A stretch of DNA of 64,000 nt, from positions 1 through 64,000 of the forward strand of contig WPDH01000137.1 of NCBI GenBank assembly GCA_019137255.1. The letters are read 5' to 3'. Source of the DNA: Corinectria fuckeliana (lineage: Eukaryota > Ascomycota > Sordariomycetes > Hypocreales > Nectriaceae). Shown here one piece after another: positions 44,933 to 56,462 of the stretch. Made by a program: the position numbers and the translations under genes. The notes beneath the pieces are model-generated. The model saw only the letters and a list, made by a program, of their open reading frames with translations, did not search any database and was not told where the DNA came from. Positions within the stretch are counted from its first letter, which is position 1, and every line of letters starts with the position of its first letter.

Positions 44933-45715
44933 TTAGCCCCGGCCATCCCCCTTTTCTTCTACAGTAAGCGGCCGTGGAGCTCGAGCAACTGCCTTCAATA
45001 TCGGTGCCCAGTCCGGCGTCAGAATAAACTGTCGCTCCGTGTCCCTGACCACTATCATCAACAGGGCTCGGAGCGTAAAGTGAGCAGCATTTCCTGCGCA
45101 ATTGAGGTTTACGTACGGAATCTCAAGCTCGTCGAGTAGCTTTGCCGGGCTGTATCTGTAGAAGAGCCGTAGCGGATGTTGTGCAGTCTTGACGTTGTCG
45201 ATGACGAAGAGCGGCTGGAGATGGATGCCCAAGCTTTCCAGCACCGAAAGTCCTCGCTTGGCGTCGTGGAAAACCAGAATAGCATTTCGGCGGGTCACCA
45301 TGCATTCCAACTTTGCTTTGAGGTCCGTTGCAGAGATTTTCAGAAACTCTCCGAATAGAAACATCTCCGACGTGCCAATGCGATAGTCCCGGCTGCCCAC
45401 GGCATAATGATCAGTGTGGATCATGCGTGACGCTGGGCCAGGATCAGGAAATGGGGTGATGGCTTCTTCTAGCAAAGTCGTTTCGAGGGTGGATATGCCG
45501 ATGTGAAACTGTTGGATGACTCCGTCTTGTTGGTCGACTGGACTGATGTTGATGCTGACCAGCGAAACAGGCTTTATGCCAGAGTCTGTAGCTGCTAATG
45601 ATGGCCACGGGGGATTCAGTTGGCAGTAGGGATCGTGACAATATCCAAAGACCCATCGAAGGATCAAGTTCTCTTCCCTTAGAAGTCCTGTATGGGGCGG
45701 CGGGCGGGTTTCCAT
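44933..45715 (-). CDS. Gfd2/YDR514C-like RNase H-fold protein, possibly inactive
   Basis: Single exon, 260 aa. The order of segments resembles the Gfd2/YDR514C-like C-terminal domain, an RNase H-type (DEDD exonuclease) fold: QQFHIGISTLETT, SRMIHTDHYAVGSRDYRIGTS, LVFHDAKRGLSVLESLGI, LFVIDNVKTAQHPLRLFYRYS and YVNLNCAGNAAHFTLRALLMI. In active members the first strand carries Asp-x-Glu and the late helix carries an Asp (GND-type). Here the strand reads VSINIS and the helix GNAAH, so two acidic positions appear to be lost. I compare from memory, not an alignment. It could be a catalytically dead nucleic-acid-binding relative. The acidic HDA and IDN residues remain. Start at METRPPPHTG; no upstream exon seen. 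Confidence 0.7.
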   Translation of the reverse strand: METRPPPHTGLLREENLILRWVFGYCHDPYCQLNPPWPSLAATDSGIKPVSLVSINISPVDQQDGVIQQFHIGISTLETTLLEEAITPFPDPGPASRMIHTDHYAVGSRDYRIGTSEMFLFGEFLKISATDLKAKLECMVTRRNAILVFHDAKRGLSVLESLGIHLQPLFVIDNVKTAQHPLRLFYRYSPAKLLDELEIPYVNLNCAGNAAHFTLRALLMIVVRDTERQFILTPDWAPILKAVARAPRPLTVEEKGDGRG

Positions 45716-46979
45716 AGCGAAATGTTTGATACTATTTCAAGGGACGTCAGCTTCACCTCGTAAGCCCTGCACAAGCGGATCAATAAGGCATACCTGACGG
45801 GTTCGATCCTAGCCTTTGCAGAGAAACGTGCACTGATCACTGCCGCTGCACGAGCTGTTGTCAAGGAAGATCGAGACAACTTCAAGTCCCAATCGACGCG
45901 GGGACGAAAGTAAACTTCGGTGAGTCACTCAAGCCGCCTGATCTAGCTTTTCATCCAACTAGCGAGAGTTTATATGGCGTTGCTGTCTTTAGGCGTTGCT
46001 ATCTTTAAGCGTCATGCCGCTGGCTTCTTCCGTTGTTCGAGAACTAATGCATGCAGATGCGAGGCTTACTCTTTTAGATTTCCCTCTGCATGGCGGTACT
46101 CAAACCTGCGAGGTGTCTTCTAGACTCCATGGAATGTTCAACAGTGATGGTGATTCTCACAGCCATGGTGGTCAGTTGAGCCACCCTCATCCCAAGGCCA
46201 TATCTTGCGCCCGTTGAGTTTACGAACAGTTGCTGGGAGATTCGGTCTCTGGATGTCTGTCTACCTCCTCTGGAATCAGGTCGAAAGTGGACTGCTTTCT
46301 CTGGTGGTGAGACTTGAAATGGAAAACAGGATGTCCAGACGCTAGGTTTTGTGACGGGATAAAATACTTACACCATTCGATCGTTCGGTCTTTAATGGAG
46401 CTGCTTCATCTACCTTTCAGAATAGAATAACGCTTTTTGGGTGGATGAGAGGCTTGAGTCTCTTACACAATTCTTTCTCAAAACCACCCAGAATTATGTA
46501 GAGCAAAAGAAGCTCGGGGGACAGAGGGAACTTCATTCTCAAGAGCTTGAGTCAAGTACTCAAACGTCATCTTAAACGATTAACCGATTCCCAACATCGC
46601 CATCATATCTTGTCTGGCGTCCAATTAATCACCTGGGCCGTTTTCATTGGCGATCCTTGACTGTGTAGACACGCTGTATGCCCAAACCGTCGGAGTAGCA
46701 ACGTATGATCGCAAACGGTTCTGGAAGGCCGTTACTGCTATATCGGCGAACGTGCCATAGTAGCGCGCCGCCATAGACCAAGGATAAACCGTGCCTTGTA
46801 TTGATCACGGATAGCCCACTGACGGAGGTGGCTACATGCTTCTGTATACCTGGCATCGTCCTGCACTCAATCTCAATCCGAAGCTGATGGTGCTGCAGCC
46901 ACGTACTGCATGTATTTCGTCAGTGCGAGGAGAAGTAGCGAGGAGAAATAAAGGTGTAAGATCATAAGGTGCTCCCAGC
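45716..46979. other. Gene-poor stretch; no gene seen
   Basis: Frames at 45996-46217 and 46644-46856 are short and unrecognised. Sequence leads into the AT-rich island at 46980. Confidence 0.45.
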
Positions 46980-47460
46980 CTCCGGCCTTTGCTGCAATCT
47001 TGTTTTCCTTACAATAAAGAAAATTAATACTTTATATAGTAGACTACTTAATTAGAAAAGAAATCTTATATCTTATTATATTAGCTAACAATTAAGTAAT
47101 ATATAAAAGGTAAAAATGTAGATAATATGTAATATTAAACTTAGTTAAACTAAAGTTCTAATTAATAAGTCTTTAAATATAAGATATAATATATAATAAT
47201 ATAGTAGAAAGTAACACACTAAGTTCTCTTATTAAGAGTAGTATAAGTGTATAAGTAAGTAAATTATAAAAATCTCTTTTAAAGTATTGTAATTTTTTAA
47301 AGCTACTAAAAGTTATACTTACTATACATTTCTTATAACTATATAAGTTTACACTTTTTATACTAAATGTTAAGACTATTTATTATAAAATTATTAATCT
47401 TAATAATACTAAGAGATTAATTAATAATCTAACTAGCTAGTCTAGCAGTAGTGTTATAAG
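46980..47460. repeat. AT-rich, TpA-dense island (RIP-like)
   Basis: About 480 bp with the same composition as 1-1245: nearly only A and T, many TA steps, no frame. The left border is abrupt near 46990-47030. The right border ends ~40 bp from the stop codon of the secreted protein gene at 47500. Probably a RIP-degraded transposon or a truncated piece of one. Confidence 0.7.
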
Positions 47461-47499
47461 CCTTAGGTGTCCTAGGTAGTAGCCTTAAGCCACCACCTC

Positions 47500-48084
47500 T
47501 TAACAAAAATATAAGTTTTCTCGTGTGAAACGATGTGAATCAAACTCCTTCTCTCCAAGATGACAGTTAATATATCCAGTATTAAAATAGCCCGGACGAT
47601 CACAGTCCATATATTGAACAAAATCTGGTGGGCATTTTCTGGCTAGGTAAGCATTAACACTATGCCTACCCCAGGCACCGGTTTCAGCATCCTTATAAAG
47701 AGCCAGGCACATTCCGCTCCCAGTAGCCGCCTCGATTTCGTCGATTAAAGGAAAATAGTTAGAGGCTCCTAGCCACTCAATAGAAGCAGGCGCAGTGTCA
47801 CCACTACTAAAAGATACACCGTAGTCCCTGGTAGTGACAGTCAACTGTGTGCCGGTCCAGCCAAATAGGGTTCTGCCTGCGTTAAGTGGTTTATAAGCAA
47901 AGTTACTGTTTAAGTCAGGTGTATAAATGATGGCGTTACGAAAAGCTGGAGCTTCTTTGTAAAAGTTGATCTCCGTGTATGGGGAGCCATATCTATTGCC
48001 CCCATTACAGAAGAAGATGTATTCGGCGGTGGCAGGGCAGACGGCTAGGAGAATTGCAAAGAGTGGCCAGATAGTGCAATGCAT
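47500..48084 (-). CDS. Small secreted cysteine-containing protein (effector candidate)
   Basis: Single exon, 194 aa. A clear signal peptide MHCTIWPLFAILLAVCPATA precedes the mature protein EYIFFCNGGNRYGSP. The mature part has six Cys (residue 26, then one mid-protein, and four in the last ~45 residues including the final residue), an even number allowing three disulphides. The C-terminal region (CPPDFVQYMDCDRPGYFNTG, INCHLGEKEF) is Cys- and aromatic-rich. No enzyme motif and no GPI or membrane tail. Size, secretion and position, ~40 bp from an AT-rich repeat island, match the usual profile of fungal effector candidates; that is inference. It could equally be a secreted antimicrobial or wall protein. 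The stop directly after Cys194 is real in this frame. No homologue recognised. Confidence 0.72.
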   Translation of the reverse strand: MHCTIWPLFAILLAVCPATAEYIFFCNGGNRYGSPYTEINFYKEAPAFRNAIIYTPDLNSNFAYKPLNAGRTLFGWTGTQLTVTTRDYGVSFSSGDTAPASIEWLGASNYFPLIDEIEAATGSGMCLALYKDAETGAWGRHSVNAYLARKCPPDFVQYMDCDRPGYFNTGYINCHLGEKEFDSHRFTRENLYFC

Positions 48085-48855
48085 CGTGACGTATGGCTTG
48101 TGTAAGCTGAAATAGCTTGAGGTCGGAAGTTTGCTTAGTTTCTGTGCGTTAGCTGATGTGCTTTAGTTGTTATGCGGAGAAGGAGTGCGCTGGGGTTGGG
48201 AAGAGAGCAGTGGGAAGTAGACGAGACCTTTGCTATTTATGCATGAAGCAGCGTGGGTTGTAATGCTGGTCACAAACCTCGGAGAGATGGACGTGAAAAG
48301 AACAATCGTCAATTTCATGACAATTGTTCTTGTTAATATGAAAACTATTCCATTGTTCCTAGTACTACGTGGTAATCCTCTAATTCTATGATACCATCTG
48401 TACCGCTGTTCACTGCTCTTTACATTATATGCACTCGCGTCTTGATGTTCTGCGCTTAACAAAGCGGCACTATTTAGTTGACATACCCATTCCGCTCTGC
48501 ACTCTCCCGAACGTAAACAGGAACAATGCGTACGGCAGACTACCAAAACTGAGATTCAAATCTAATTCAGTGAATACAAGACATATCTATTGAATCTGGT
48601 CCCTGTTCTTGAGGTAGATTGACCCAGTGTGGCTTCCAAGCGCGAGATGTTCAGAAAATCATAAGACGCACTGTATATGCTCGGGTTGTTGACACCCGAC
48701 GTCCTCAGCCTCGGCACCACTTACCCCGGATTCTACGGTAACCTCGAACTGCGGGGGGCTGTCTGTTCGCCTGGATAAAAGGAGTATGCCCCCGACAGTC
48801 AAAACTCAGCATTCAAGGAAACGGCTTCCGTTTACACCTCCCATCAGTCAAGATT
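48085..48855. other. Divergent promoter region
   Basis: Separates the secreted protein gene (minus) from the glycosidase gene (plus). A minus frame at 48163-48546 has no motif. No clear elements beyond a CGGGG-rich segment near 48720-48770. Confidence 0.45.
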
Positions 48856-51329
48856 ATGGCTACTCTCAAAAGGATGTATTGGGCTTTGTTGCCAGTTTTA
48901 GCTCTTGGGGCTATCGACAGGTCAGTGCACGTCGAACTGACACGAAAGCGATATCTAACAAAGCTTTCAAGGAAACGCATCGTAAACGAGAACAATATTG
49001 TACGAGCGGGTCTTGTTGACAATAAGACCACCCCGCTCCAGGTCGGTAACGGCAATTTTGCCTTTAATGTGGACACTACTGGCATGCAATCATATCTTCC
49101 CTTTAACACGCTGTCTGCTTGGGCATGGCACAATGACACCTTGCCAAACGACGAGTAAGCGGGGCTCATACGGATTATATAGAATATTGTTCTGACATTG
49201 TATAGTACCGTAAACGCATATACCGGTGTGCCTAAGGAAACACATGGCCGGAACGTGTCTTATGACATTCCGGACCCTGACCTGCCAGAAATATCTCAGT
49301 GGCTGATTGCCAACCCAAACCGCATAAACCTAGGTCGCATAGGGCTGCGATATAAAGACGAAACCTTGTCTGTAGATTATCTTTCCAAGACATACCAGGA
49401 ACTCGACCTTTGGCATGGGATCATCACATCCACTTTCACAATCGAGGGCGCCAAAGTCAATGTCGTGACCCAGAGCGACCTCAGTTCAGACGCCGTTGCT
49501 TTTGAGATTGAGTCCGAACTTATCGATTCGGGCTTGCTCAAGGTCGAATTCGACTTTCCTTATCCCCCCACTCATACCACCAAGTACAAGTACGAAGTCT
49601 TCGTCGGTGTTTATGACTTCCCTACCAACCATACTACCAAGATATTTCCGGGCTCTAAGAAGGATACGGCGCATATTTATCACGATCTAGGCACAGAATA
49701 CTACGTCAACTTACGATGGCCAGATAAGAAGCCTCTTGAGCTGAAAAGACTAGAGTCGAGCGATTCCACGGCAGTTACCGCCCATCGATACATCCTTTCT
49801 CCAGAGGCTGGTTCCCCAATGTCCTTCACTGCTCACTTCTCGCCCAAAAAGCAAGTTGCCAGTCTCCCCTCCTCGATAAGAAGGAAAAGTTCAGCCGGAT
49901 GGAACGACTACTGGAAGAAAGGAGGCTTTGTTGACTTAACCGAATCTTCTAACCCGAACTCAACAGAGCTGCAACGACGAATTGTGACCTCGCAATATCA
50001 TTTGCGGGTGAACAGTGCAGCCAAAGGCGAGTCCCCTCAAGAATCAGGTTTGATGAACAATGGGTGGTACGGTAAGTCTCACTCATATTTCTCACAAACA
50101 ACCCCTTCTTCTCACTCCTCATAGGGAAATTTCACATGGAAATGGTCGTTTGGCATAATGCCCACTGGGTCTCGTGGGGTCGTGAGAATCACTTCCACGA
50201 TATCTTTCCTACTCTTTATGAGAAGCTTCTGCCGACTTCCTTGGACAGAGCCGCAAAAATGGGGTGGAAAGGAGCCCGCTGGCCCAAAATGACCGAGACT
50301 CTTACTGGCAGGAGTTCACCCGGGGCCGTCAATGCCTTTCTGTTATGGCAACAACCCCACCCGATGTACATGGCCAAGCTGGCATACAAGGCTCGACCTA
50401 CTCGGGAAACTTTGAAACAGTGGGATCCTGTCTTGGAATCCAGCGCCGACTACATGGCATCTTATGCATGGTTTAACGAATCTTCTGGCAACTATGATCT
50501 TGGCCCTCCGTTAGTGGTCCCCAGAATAAACCTCGGCAGGTAAAACAGTTGTCTAATTCATTCATAGATCATATGGCGTCACTGAGAACACGCAACCTGA
50601 GCTTACTCTCAACCTCGCCTATGAAATTGCTTATTGGCGTTATGGACTCGACGTGGCCCGTGAATGGAAGAAGAAACTTGGTCTCCCAGTTCCCAAGCAC
50701 TGGTCCACGGTCGCAGAGACTCTCGCAAGCCCGCCTCAGATTATTGGTCTCTATGCTGTATATGACGGAGTCAATGTCTCGTGGTGGGAAGACCCGGCAC
50801 TGAACAGCGATCCTAGGAGTCTCATCATGCTGCAAGGGATATTACCCGACACGCCAGCCGTCGACGAGGAGATTAGTCGCTTGACTGCTGACAAAGTTTG
50901 GGAAGTCTGGACCGACAAGAATATCCGCGGATGGGGACGGCCTGTCCTGGCTATGAACTCGGCCAGAGTTGGGAATCCTGAGCGCGCCATATATCACTTG
51001 ACTGCCTATGATTACTGGAAATTTGACGATGCTGGTAAGGTCGCGATGATAGATTAATTGAAGTGCAATCCTTGCTAATGAGAACTTGTAGGATTTGCTA
51101 TTCGAGGTGGTGATGGAGGCACGCCACCCCCCTTTATGCCTGGGAACGCCGGTTTCCTTCTAGCGGGTAAGTACTGCTTGAGTCACTCCAAGGTGGAACC
51201 CTGTATTGACCGCAGGTCTTAGTTGCATACATGGTGAAGGGATGGGAAGGCTCTACCAGAGATACCCCTGGATTTCCCCAGAACGATGGATGGGCGATTA
51301 AGCACGAAGGGCTTCGCAAAGCGTTGTGA
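48856..51329 (+). CDS. Secreted six-hairpin glycosidase-like protein
   Basis: Seven exons: 48856-48920, 48972-49154, 49206-50071, 50125-50509, 50568-51034, 51092-51166 and 51223-51329; 715 aa. It resembles fungal proteins annotated six-hairpin glycosidase-like ((alpha/alpha)6 barrel), probably acting on a cell-wall or plant oligosaccharide; substrate unknown. A signal peptide MATLKRMYWALLPVLALG leads into IDRKRIV. Conserved-looking pieces: LQVGNGNFAFNVDTTGMQ, ISQWLIANPNRINLGRIGL, VNVVTQSDLSSDAVAFEIES, RRIVTSQYHLRVNSA, ESGLMNNGWYGKFHMEM, NAFLLWQQPHPMYMA, SADYMASYAWFNESSG, YDLGPPSYGVTENTQPEL and APGF-type TPGFPQNDGW. The first intron (51 nt) has no stop and could be missed by annotation. In intron 4 only the GTTAGT donor at 50510 keeps frame; in intron 6 the second AG (51222) is needed. 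Several NxS/T sites fit secretion. Confidence 0.85.
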
Positions 51330-51564
51330 GGATAGTAGGCTTGGGAGCAGGCCACCCGAAACTACCTGCACAAGGTATTGTTGTCTTGATTGTAGTCACG
51401 TCTAACCACCATAAACAAGATCTAACCACTGGCACTGACTCTGTTACTATGATATGCAGCTTTCCGGCTGAACTTCCACTTGGAATAGAACTCAGTTGAA
51501 GCGGTCCATCGTCTGCTTGATTTGAGATGACCTAGCCTACAGCACGCTTTCTCTACAACCCCTA

Positions 51565-52484
51565 TCACTCGAGGTACACGCTGGTACCAACCTCATGGAA
51601 CACATCTACCTGGTGCTTGATGCTGTCTAGAACATTATCCATCAGTTTGCACATGTCTCGTCCTAGATGCATCACTCTCTCTCCTTCCTTACCCTTACCA
51701 AACCCTTCGCCTACCGCGATATCGTAGATAACCTTGGATGCCTTGCGGTGATCGCCGTCTGGCTTGAAGTTGCTTCCTTGTAGGCTTCGAGCAACCTTCT
51801 CTGTCATGCTGCCAATGTAGTCCTCTAGGAAAGGGACTGAGGATAGATGCAGAGCATTGGTGAAGTTTGTGTCGAAACCTCCTAGTTGCACCGTCAGGGT
51901 TCGGATGTTGAATGGGGCAACTTCTTGGGCCAGGATTCTGGTGAGACCTAAAACTGTAAGTGTTTGAATTGCAAAGACGATGGGTTTCCTATGCTGACCA
52001 TACATTGCAGCCTTACTGGCGGCATAGATACCCATGCTCTCTCTGCCACCTACACCAGCGCCCGAACCAATGTTGAGAATGAGGCCCCGTCTTCGCTGGC
52101 GCATGTGAGGCAGGACGGCCCTTATGAGTCGATAGGGACCAAGAAGACCGTCTCCATCTGACGACGGACCTCGTCTTCGGGGAAGCTCTCAACAGGTCCG
52201 TGGATAGACCAACCGGCGTTGTTAACGAGAATGTCGATGGCAACACCCTCCGCCTCAAGCTTCTCAATGAGAGTACCACCATTGGGGTCGTCAACATCCA
52301 GGGTTAACCAGCGACCGCCGCTGCTCTCAATCTCGGAGACTAGCTCAGGGACAATCTTCGGGTTACGAGATGTTGCAATAACCTTGTGGTCGTTTGCGAC
52401 CGCTTGGCGAGCTAACTCAAGCCCGAAGCCGGAAGCGGCGCCAGTGATGAACCATGTAAGCTGTGCAACCTTCCAAGTGACCAT
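51565..52484 (-). pseudogene. Short-chain dehydrogenase/reductase, frameshifted
   Basis: Minus strand, two exons, 52484-51999 and 51947-51565 with a 51-nt intron. A classical SDR: cofactor loop TGAASGFG (residues 14-21), LVNNAG (88-91), NIGSGAG with the Ser region, and the catalytic YAASK. Between METVFL and GPYRLIRAVLPHM the frame shifts near 52141, where CTTCTTGG should read one base more (a Phe-Phe-Gly type codon run). The spliced length is 869 nt, one short of a multiple of three, and the intact protein would be 289 aa. The rest is well preserved to the C-terminal VDVFHEVGTSVYLE. So either a single-base deletion or a sequencing error in a short homopolymer. Substrate unknown. No neighbour suggests a pathway. 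Confidence 0.8.
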
Positions 52485-54298
52485 GATGAGGAATAATTAT
52501 ATGCAAAGATAATACTCGAACAACGTGATAAGATACTACCACATTCTGAGCCTGATTCCGGACCATTTATACGCGTTAGACTCAAGATAAAGCTGACATC
52601 ACTATCCGGACATTAATACTTATGTCCGGTAATTCGCTTGCATCTGACCGGACCCGGTGGGCAGTTGCCTTCCGCGCCGGTGGTGCGTGGCTTAGATGCA
52701 TAAAGTAGCTCTACTCGACTACCTCAACAGTCTGTGTGCATGAGTAAACTGTTGCTTGTAGACCTAGTGCCTGAGTTTACTGGGCTAGAATTGACTTCTT
52801 TACTTGTACCTTTCTAGTGCTACACCACAAATTTCTCCGTTCATTTGGTCGGGAATTACCATGATCAACCTTCTCAAAAGCCTTCACAGATTAATCTCTT
52901 AGTTGATATCCCTGGGATTCAATCATCCTCTTGTCAGAGCTTGTAGCCAGCGTACGGCTTATAGACATTACAGCACTCAAGCTCATGCCACAACAGGCGC
53001 AAAGTCAAGCCATGCAGCCAGAAGCTCTGGTTTAACTAGAGTTTAGCTGACAAACGTCTGTAAATGGTGAGTGGAGATTCAGGTGATATTCAGTTGCTTC
53101 TTCAGACCAGCACATCGATCCGAGTGATGAAGCCGGCGACAGCCATAGAACCTACACGAACTTGAACCCACCATGCTAGACTCGAGACTCTTTACAGGCA
53201 GGTAGGCTGAAAGAATAGAAACGACCGAAGTCGAATCGTCACCGGGCCCATCAGTAAAAAAGTTGACATTGTTCAATAACATTTGCCGCCGAAGTTTCCT
53301 CCATCTGGTTCTATATCATCTGTTACAGAGGATGCGGGATTGTTTCCTTGAGGATCAAGACTCTTGTGAAACCGCGATGGAATTATCGGTATAGAAGTCC
53401 AACCAATTTCAGCTGAGGGGAGATGCGAGCTGAGACTTGCAAAACAAGCCGCATAAGGTCAGCCGGTCTTTAAGCTTATCTGTCAACGCATTCGAGCTCG
53501 TTCCAACCCATCAGACCTTTGACAGAAAGGCGTTTCGTGATCAGAGCAGAGCAAACCATTTAGGGACCCGCCGGTGGGATAGACGTCGGATGGTGATCCC
53601 GAGACCGGGGAAATTCTCCGACGCGGACGTGCTCGGGATGCCGTCACCCGAAATTCGGAAAACACTTAGAAAACAGCAGCTATGTTAAGAGATCACCTCC
53701 AACTGCTGTAAAACCAGCCAGTCTTGTCTGGCCCCGTTAGTCACTTATCAATTTACCTCACAAATTGAGTTTGTCGCCCGAAACAAAAGACAAACTTGCA
53801 CATAGCCACACAGGGCTCTAGATTACAACTCGCTTACGTTTTAGATTAGACTCTTTTCATGGAAGAGCTAAGCTTTAGTATATTAGGCACTAATATTTTT
53901 ACCACGGCTAACATCCGCGACTACTCGGCAACGTGCCGAAACCTCGCGGCTCCTGGCCGAGGGATAGAGTGCCTCTTAACTTCTAAGCCAATCGCACACC
54001 CAGTCGTTGAGAGTGAATCCCTTTACTTATGGACAGGCTGCTCATACACCGACGACGCTATAGATGGACGAGCATTTAGGCAGTAATTACTGGGGTCTCG
54101 CGTATTGACGACTGATATAAAACGTTGTTCTACTAATAGTCTCTCACTGCAAAAGTGTGGCTCAAAGACCGATTACTCTAACGAGTCTTAGTTTTTGAGA
54201 AAGCCCACACCTCAGAGCAGGCACCCGCCTCAAACTACGTAGTTTTATGGGTTCTGCTCTACGAAAAACCGCTCAAGCAGTTAGCTTACCTGCTTGCC
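52485..54298. other. Gene-poor stretch; no gene seen
   Basis: About 1.8 kb upstream of the SDR and of the amidotransferase gene (divergent). Short frames only (for example 53437-53688, 53859-54086), none with motifs. Confidence 0.45.
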
Positions 54299-55377
54299 AT
54301 GGTGTCTCCGCTCGGAGCTGTTGCCGAGCCCCACGATACACCAAGTCAGGATGGAGCCTCTAAGCTGGAAGAGGATGAGTCAGTACCTAAGCCCATAAAG
54401 AGGCCTGTGGATTTTCCTCATGGTCTGAAATTTCCAGAAAATATACGTCAGGCCTTAATATCTCATTCACTAATTGCCGCCTCGCATCCAGATCAAGTGC
54501 CCGCAATGGCGTCCGTATTTCGTATAGCTATCTTGGAAACCGACAACACTCCCAGCTCCATTTCAGATACCGAAGGCACATACGGCGATGTTGTCGAAAG
54601 ACTGTTGCGCCGGGGTTTCGAACAAACTGAGGGGTCAATTCCCAAGCTTGAAGTCACGAAGTGGAATATCTTTCAAGACAAACAGGCTTACCCTATTCTG
54701 AGCGAGATTGATGGCTTGTTCTTGACAGCAGGAAGTATGAGTTTCTGATTTCCACTATATCGGCGCGAATTGACGGTCGGTACTAGAATATTCTGCGTAT
54801 GACAGTTATCCATGGGCGTCCAGACTCATCGACTTTTTAAGGGAGGCATACCACGCTCGTGTGCCTATTGCGGCCATTTGCTACGGACACCAAATCCTGG
54901 CAACAGCATTAGGCGGCAAGGTCATAAAGAACCCGAAAGGCTCTGAACTCTCAGTCACCAGAGTTGATTTGACGCCATCTGGAACTGATCTATTTGGAAC
55001 TGGCCACTTGGTAAGTGCTAAAACGCATTTGGAAGGCTGTTGTCATTTCGTAGTTCTCACATTCTTGGCTCTAGGACCTTCACCAAATGCACCTCGATAC
55101 CGTCGTGGATATTCCGCCCGGGACGGAGATCATCGGGTCTAGCGCTCGATCCGATGTTCAGCTGCTGTATGAGCCTAGGAGGATATTGGGCATCCAGGGC
55201 CATCCGGAGGCAAACTCGTTGATAATCAAACAGAACCTGGACTCTCGGTTTGCAGAGAACCTAATTGACGCCCAGACGTATCAAGAGGCACTGTCAAAGG
55301 CTGACCGCGAGCATGACGGGGATGTGTTTTCTAAGGCACTACCGAAGTTTTTCATTGACAGTCAAAGTACTTTATGA
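54299..55377 (+). CDS. Class I glutamine amidotransferase-like protein
   Basis: Exons 54299-54734, 54787-55010 and 55075-55377, 320 aa. The type I GATase fold hydrolyses glutamine to ammonia. Here it is a stand-alone domain, like fungal GMP-synthase-glutaminase-like proteins whose acceptor is unknown. The nucleophile elbow AICYGHQILATALGG gives Cys177. IQGHPEANS gives His263 and Glu265, so the triad is intact. FRIAILETDNTP is the first strand and DGLFLTAG the second; YDSYPWASRLIDFLRE and RVPIAA follow, as in the family. Introns (54735-54786, 55011-55074) join phases 1 and 0. The family's usual start corresponds to MASVFRIAI at 54506; the 69 extra residues encoded from 54299 are low in similarity, and either start is possible. 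No mitochondrial signal. Confidence 0.85.
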
Positions 55378-56462
55378 GGCTATATACATCAAGTAGTTTT
55401 TTATCAGTAGTAAATAGCGAACAGATAGAATCGAATGTGTTCCTGACTTACGTTCCGTCGCTCGTACCGAGCGTACATTTGGCACTCGGGGATTCAAAGA
55501 GGCGTCGATAAGATGAAGATGTATAAAGTATAGGAGATGGCGGCAAAGCAATGATCTGAGCAGCCAGTGAATGTATGCGATTGCTGTTCAACTAAGATCA
55601 AAAGACAGGCTCTTTAGTACGTGTATCCACATTGGTTGTACGTCCTGTACAACTCGTGGTTGTTTGACCTTTCAAGAAGTCATCATATAGATTCTTTGGT
55701 TGACTACATGCAGTAGGCCCTTCTATGTTAATTTGTAAGTCTCCGCCTTGGTTGACGCCAACCTACAGCATTCATGAAGTCTAGCAGCTTCTCGGACAAG
55801 GTGAGCGTTCTGTGATAGGGTGCGTCTGTATTTAGGCCCAGTCGGCCCTTGCAAATTTGGACAATTCTTGGCTAGCAACAGCGTCTAGCAGCCAAGATCC
55901 CAGTCTCCTCTCGCGTACTAGCCTGGTATTCTACGAAGTACGTTGTAAGTGTAATCAAGGGACTAGCGTGGGTAAGTTGATGTGATGCCAGAGAGGCTTT
56001 ATCATTGAGTCATTATGTGACGATTCAGAAGCAGCATAAGCCCCACATCACCTCGGCGAAGGGTTGTCGAATACTTTCATCGCCACATACTTTGAGTAAA
56101 ACTGTATGTACTGTTTCTCCCGATTGGTCGAACGTGCTTACAGTGACCTGTACTGAGCCTACGTTCTACATGATATGTGAAACACTGGAGGGGCACGTGG
56201 CTTCCCCTCTTCGTTTCCAGCAGCCAGCATCACACCTGAGTTTCCAGCATCACAGGACCATAATCATCCTGTTTGACCAATCTTCTGAATAAAGCTATAT
56301 TGTCGGGGAAGGAAGAAGAAACTCGACCCGGCGGTAAGTAGCTCGTTGGAAAACTACCGAAACCATTCCGAGGCGCAAGCTCGACTACATCGATCCAGCA
56401 ACACACTGTACACAGTCGTTGACTTTCTGCTTTGCCTGGCACGACGGAGATTATCAACCGAC
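55378..56462. other. Intergenic; no gene seen
   Basis: 3' flank of the amidotransferase and 5' region of the F-box-like gene. A plus frame 56005-56292 has no motif. The F-box frame is open upstream to 56346 but lacks conservation there. Confidence 0.45.

Noticed and set aside
45790..45820. GGGTTCGATCC resembling a tRNA T-loop
   Set aside because: The flanking five bases on each side do not pair and no acceptor or anticodon stem can be drawn.
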